Positions 12,320-14,080 of a stretch of 14,080 nucleotides of DNA are shown piece after piece. Made by a program: the position numbers and the translations under genes. Below the pieces are notes generated by a model that worked only from the letters and a program-made list of their open reading frames with translations, had not been told where the DNA came from and made no database searches. Position 1 is the first letter of the stretch, and each line of letters begins with the position of its first letter. The stretch spans positions 1 through 14,080 of the forward strand of contig JACJZB010000015.1 of NCBI GenBank assembly GCA_020635815.1, read 5' to 3'. Source of the DNA: Flavobacteriales bacterium (GTDB taxonomy: Bacteria; Bacteroidota; Bacteroidia; Flavobacteriales_E; Vicingaceae).

Positions 12320-14080
12320 ATGTTTAAGCTAGGAAAAAGCAAATTTAAACTATTAGTCTTATTCACTATCTTAAGTGTTTTATCATATATACTATTGTAT
12401 TTTTCAAATGAAATACATGAGTTATATGTGTATTACACCTTTCATATAAGTTATCTATTTACAGAACCTATTGACCAATTAAAAGCGTATTACCCTAAGT
12501 TTTATCTTATCGTGTTTTTGTTTACCCGATTAATTAAATATGGAATACCTTTTCTAATACTTTTACTACTTTATAAGAAAAGACATTTTATAAAAAGTTT
12601 CATCAACTTATTTAAAATTACAAATGAGATCTATTGGTGGAAAACACCTGTAATTATCTTTTTCTTAAACTTAGCACTTGCCCTACTCTTTTATTTTAGC
12701 TTGTTTTATGGTCAGTTTATTCAACAGCTATTTCTCACAAAAATCTTTTTAGGTATTCAGCTTGTTTTTTTAGGGTTATTTTATGCAATAAATTTTAAAC
12801 AAATAAATGCAACACTTAGTGCATTTTTACTTAAACCAATACTACCGTATAACATTAGCATATTTAGAGTAGTTTTTTTTCTGTACTTAATCTTTATTTA
12901 TATTAGTTTCTACTTACAATATGCAAAATATCAAGATGGTTTGCAAAGAGTTAACTTGCCTTTTATAGGATGGTTGATACAAATTTTGCCCATAAGTTCA
13001 CATTATTATCTTTATGCTGTTGTACTAGGTGTCATAGCTTCATTTCTTATAGCGATAGGCTTTAAAACGCGCCTTTTTTTAATTTTAAATGCTGTTATTG
13101 TTTTTTACGTGATTGCTACACCTAATTTTTTTGGGAAGTTAGAACATAGGCAAATCATTATATGGATAAGCTGGATTATGACCTTTAGTTCTTGTTATGA
13201 CGTATTTTCAATAGATAGTTTTCTTCATAAAAAAACAATATACAAAAAAGGTGATTATAGTTTTCATTTAAAGATTATATGGCTTCATTTTGGTATGATC
13301 TATTTTTTTGCAGGTTTTTATAAATTGTGGCTTGGTGGTTTTGATTGGGCACTGAGCAACTCTATGATTAATCAAATGTACTTGGAGTGGTTTGAACACT
13401 ACAACAAAATCCCTACTTTTCGAGTAGATAATTTTCCATTTTTATTAATGTTTGGTGGCTTATTAGTTATACTGTTTGAGCTGTTCTACTTCGCTTTTTT
13501 GTTTCATAAAAAAACAAGATTGATTAGTGCTATTGGAGGTATAATTATGCACAATGTTATTGGGTACTTTATGTATATAAACTTTTTAATCTTTCTTCAA
13601 GTGTTATATGTTGTTTTTATTCCATGGAATAAAATTCTATGTAAATTAAACCTTATAAAAGAGTCCTTTACATTAGTTGAGTCAAAAATTTCTTTGAGAA
13701 AAATAAGTGTTTCTATTCCTTTATTTATATTATGTGCAAATTTCTTCTTTGGCGTGTTTAGAATAGACTCCTATCCTTTTTCTGTTTATCCAGTTTATGC
13801 TGCTATTGTTCCCGATACGTTTAAATATTTTGAGTATAAAATTTTAGATGAAGGTTACGAAGGGGTAAATGTTCATGAACTTGGAAAGCAACATGACTTT
13901 AGATGGGAAAGCTATTCTCGTTTTGAACCAGAAATCATTAATCAATATGAAGAAACAGGTATTTTAGATACCAATAGAATTGTGCAACAATGGCATAGAT
14001 GGCAAATAGCCATTCCTTTGCTAAGTGAAGCAGATAATGTTTCTGTTTATGCTGTGGAGGTTTTTTTAGAACCTGAAAAG
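12320..14080 (+). CDS. HTTM / vitamin-K-carboxylase-like membrane protein, long fused form (3' partial)
   Basis: The frame is open for 587 codons to the window edge, so the C-terminus is missing. The ATG follows the epimerase TAA with no spacer. Residues 1-170 add about four or five membrane helices. From about 180 to 440 there is an HTTM-like core of membrane helices that contains FFAGFYKLWLGGFDW (329-343; Lys335, Trp343), Glu387 and His411. His276 lies 59 residues before the lysine, close to the His-Lys spacing I recall for gamma-carboxylase. A last helix (about 469-480) leads into PFSVYPVY (486-493) and a polar domain of at least 90 residues. The protein thus fuses, in one chain, the two domains that are separate genes at 874-1710 and 1703-2404. 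HTTM proteins include quinol-dependent glutamate carboxylases, but most bacterial members are uncharacterised, so no reaction is assigned. Its place after the epimerase suggests work on the same product or its export. Confidence 0.7.
   Translation, partial: MFKLGKSKFKLLVLFTILSVLSYILLYFSNEIHELYVYYTFHISYLFTEPIDQLKAYYPKFYLIVFLFTRLIKYGIPFLILLLLYKKRHFIKSFINLFKITNEIYWWKTPVIIFFLNLALALLFYFSLFYGQFIQQLFLTKIFLGIQLVFLGLFYAINFKQINATLSAFLLKPILPYNISIFRVVFFLYLIFIYISFYLQYAKYQDGLQRVNLPFIGWLIQILPISSHYYLYAVVLGVIASFLIAIGFKTRLFLILNAVIVFYVIATPNFFGKLEHRQIIIWISWIMTFSSCYDVFSIDSFLHKKTIYKKGDYSFHLKIIWLHFGMIYFFAGFYKLWLGGFDWALSNSMINQMYLEWFEHYNKIPTFRVDNFPFLLMFGGLLVILFELFYFAFLFHKKTRLISAIGGIIMHNVIGYFMYINFLIFLQVLYVVFIPWNKILCKLNLIKESFTLVESKISLRKISVSIPLFILCANFFFGVFRIDSYPFSVYPVYAAIVPDTFKYFEYKILDEGYEGVNVHELGKQHDFRWESYSRFEPEIINQYEETGILDTNRIVQQWHRWQIAIPLLSEADNVSVYAVEVFLEPEK

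Noticed and set aside
1..14080. Mobile element, prophage or CRISPR content
   Set aside because: No transposase, integrase, long terminal repeats or regularly spaced repeats were seen on either strand.

Overview
The window is AT-rich, very densely coded DNA that looks like a Bacteroidota (Flavobacteriia/Cytophagia-like) chromosome. Shine-Dalgarno sequences are generally lacking, AT-rich codons dominate, TAA stops are frequent, and one candidate TAnnTTTG -7 box is visible. This assignment is inferred from composition and gene style, not from a marker gene. No tRNA, rRNA, CRISPR array or insertion sequence was seen. No stretch over 300 bases is free of genes; the largest gap is the 80-bp divergent spacer at 8212-8291.

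Layout. (1) Positions 1-858, plus strand: 3' part of a class-3 (fatty/aryl-aldehyde type) aldehyde dehydrogenase. It converges, with a 15-bp gap, on (2) a minus-strand operon of eight genes (8211 down to 874) in which every junction overlaps. In transcription order these are: an alpha/alpha-toroid (terpene-cyclase or prenyltransferase-repeat-like) protein with an unrecognised N-terminal part; a UbiA-family membrane prenyltransferase; a haem-oxygenase-like diiron oxidase/oxygenase (HDO); an acyl-activating AMP ligase; an acyl carrier protein; a GNAT acyltransferase; a membrane protein ending in a PFSxYPxY-type domain; and an HTTM/vitamin-K-carboxylase-like membrane protein. (3) An 80-bp divergent spacer carries a 15-bp-arm inverted repeat. 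(4) A plus-strand set starts at 8292: a TauD/TfdA-type Fe(II)/2-oxoglutarate dioxygenase, a GT2 and a GT4 glycosyltransferase, a GDP-mannose 3,5-epimerase-like enzyme, and a large HTTM/gamma-carboxylase-like membrane protein that runs off the right edge at 14080.

How the genes may work together (inference). The ligase and ACP would activate and carry an acyl or amino-acyl group. The HDO and the 2-oxoglutarate enzyme would oxidise it. UbiA and the toroid protein would supply or transfer an isoprenoid part, and the GNAT would acylate it. The epimerase and the two glycosyltransferases would add sugar, possibly L-galactose. I know of no characterised pathway with this combination, so the window is best read as a candidate undescribed biosynthetic cluster for a glycosylated lipid or meroterpenoid. 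A second theme is that HTTM/gamma-carboxylase-like proteins sit at both ends. On the left the HTTM core and the PFSxYPxY domain are separate genes; on the right they are fused, in the opposite order.
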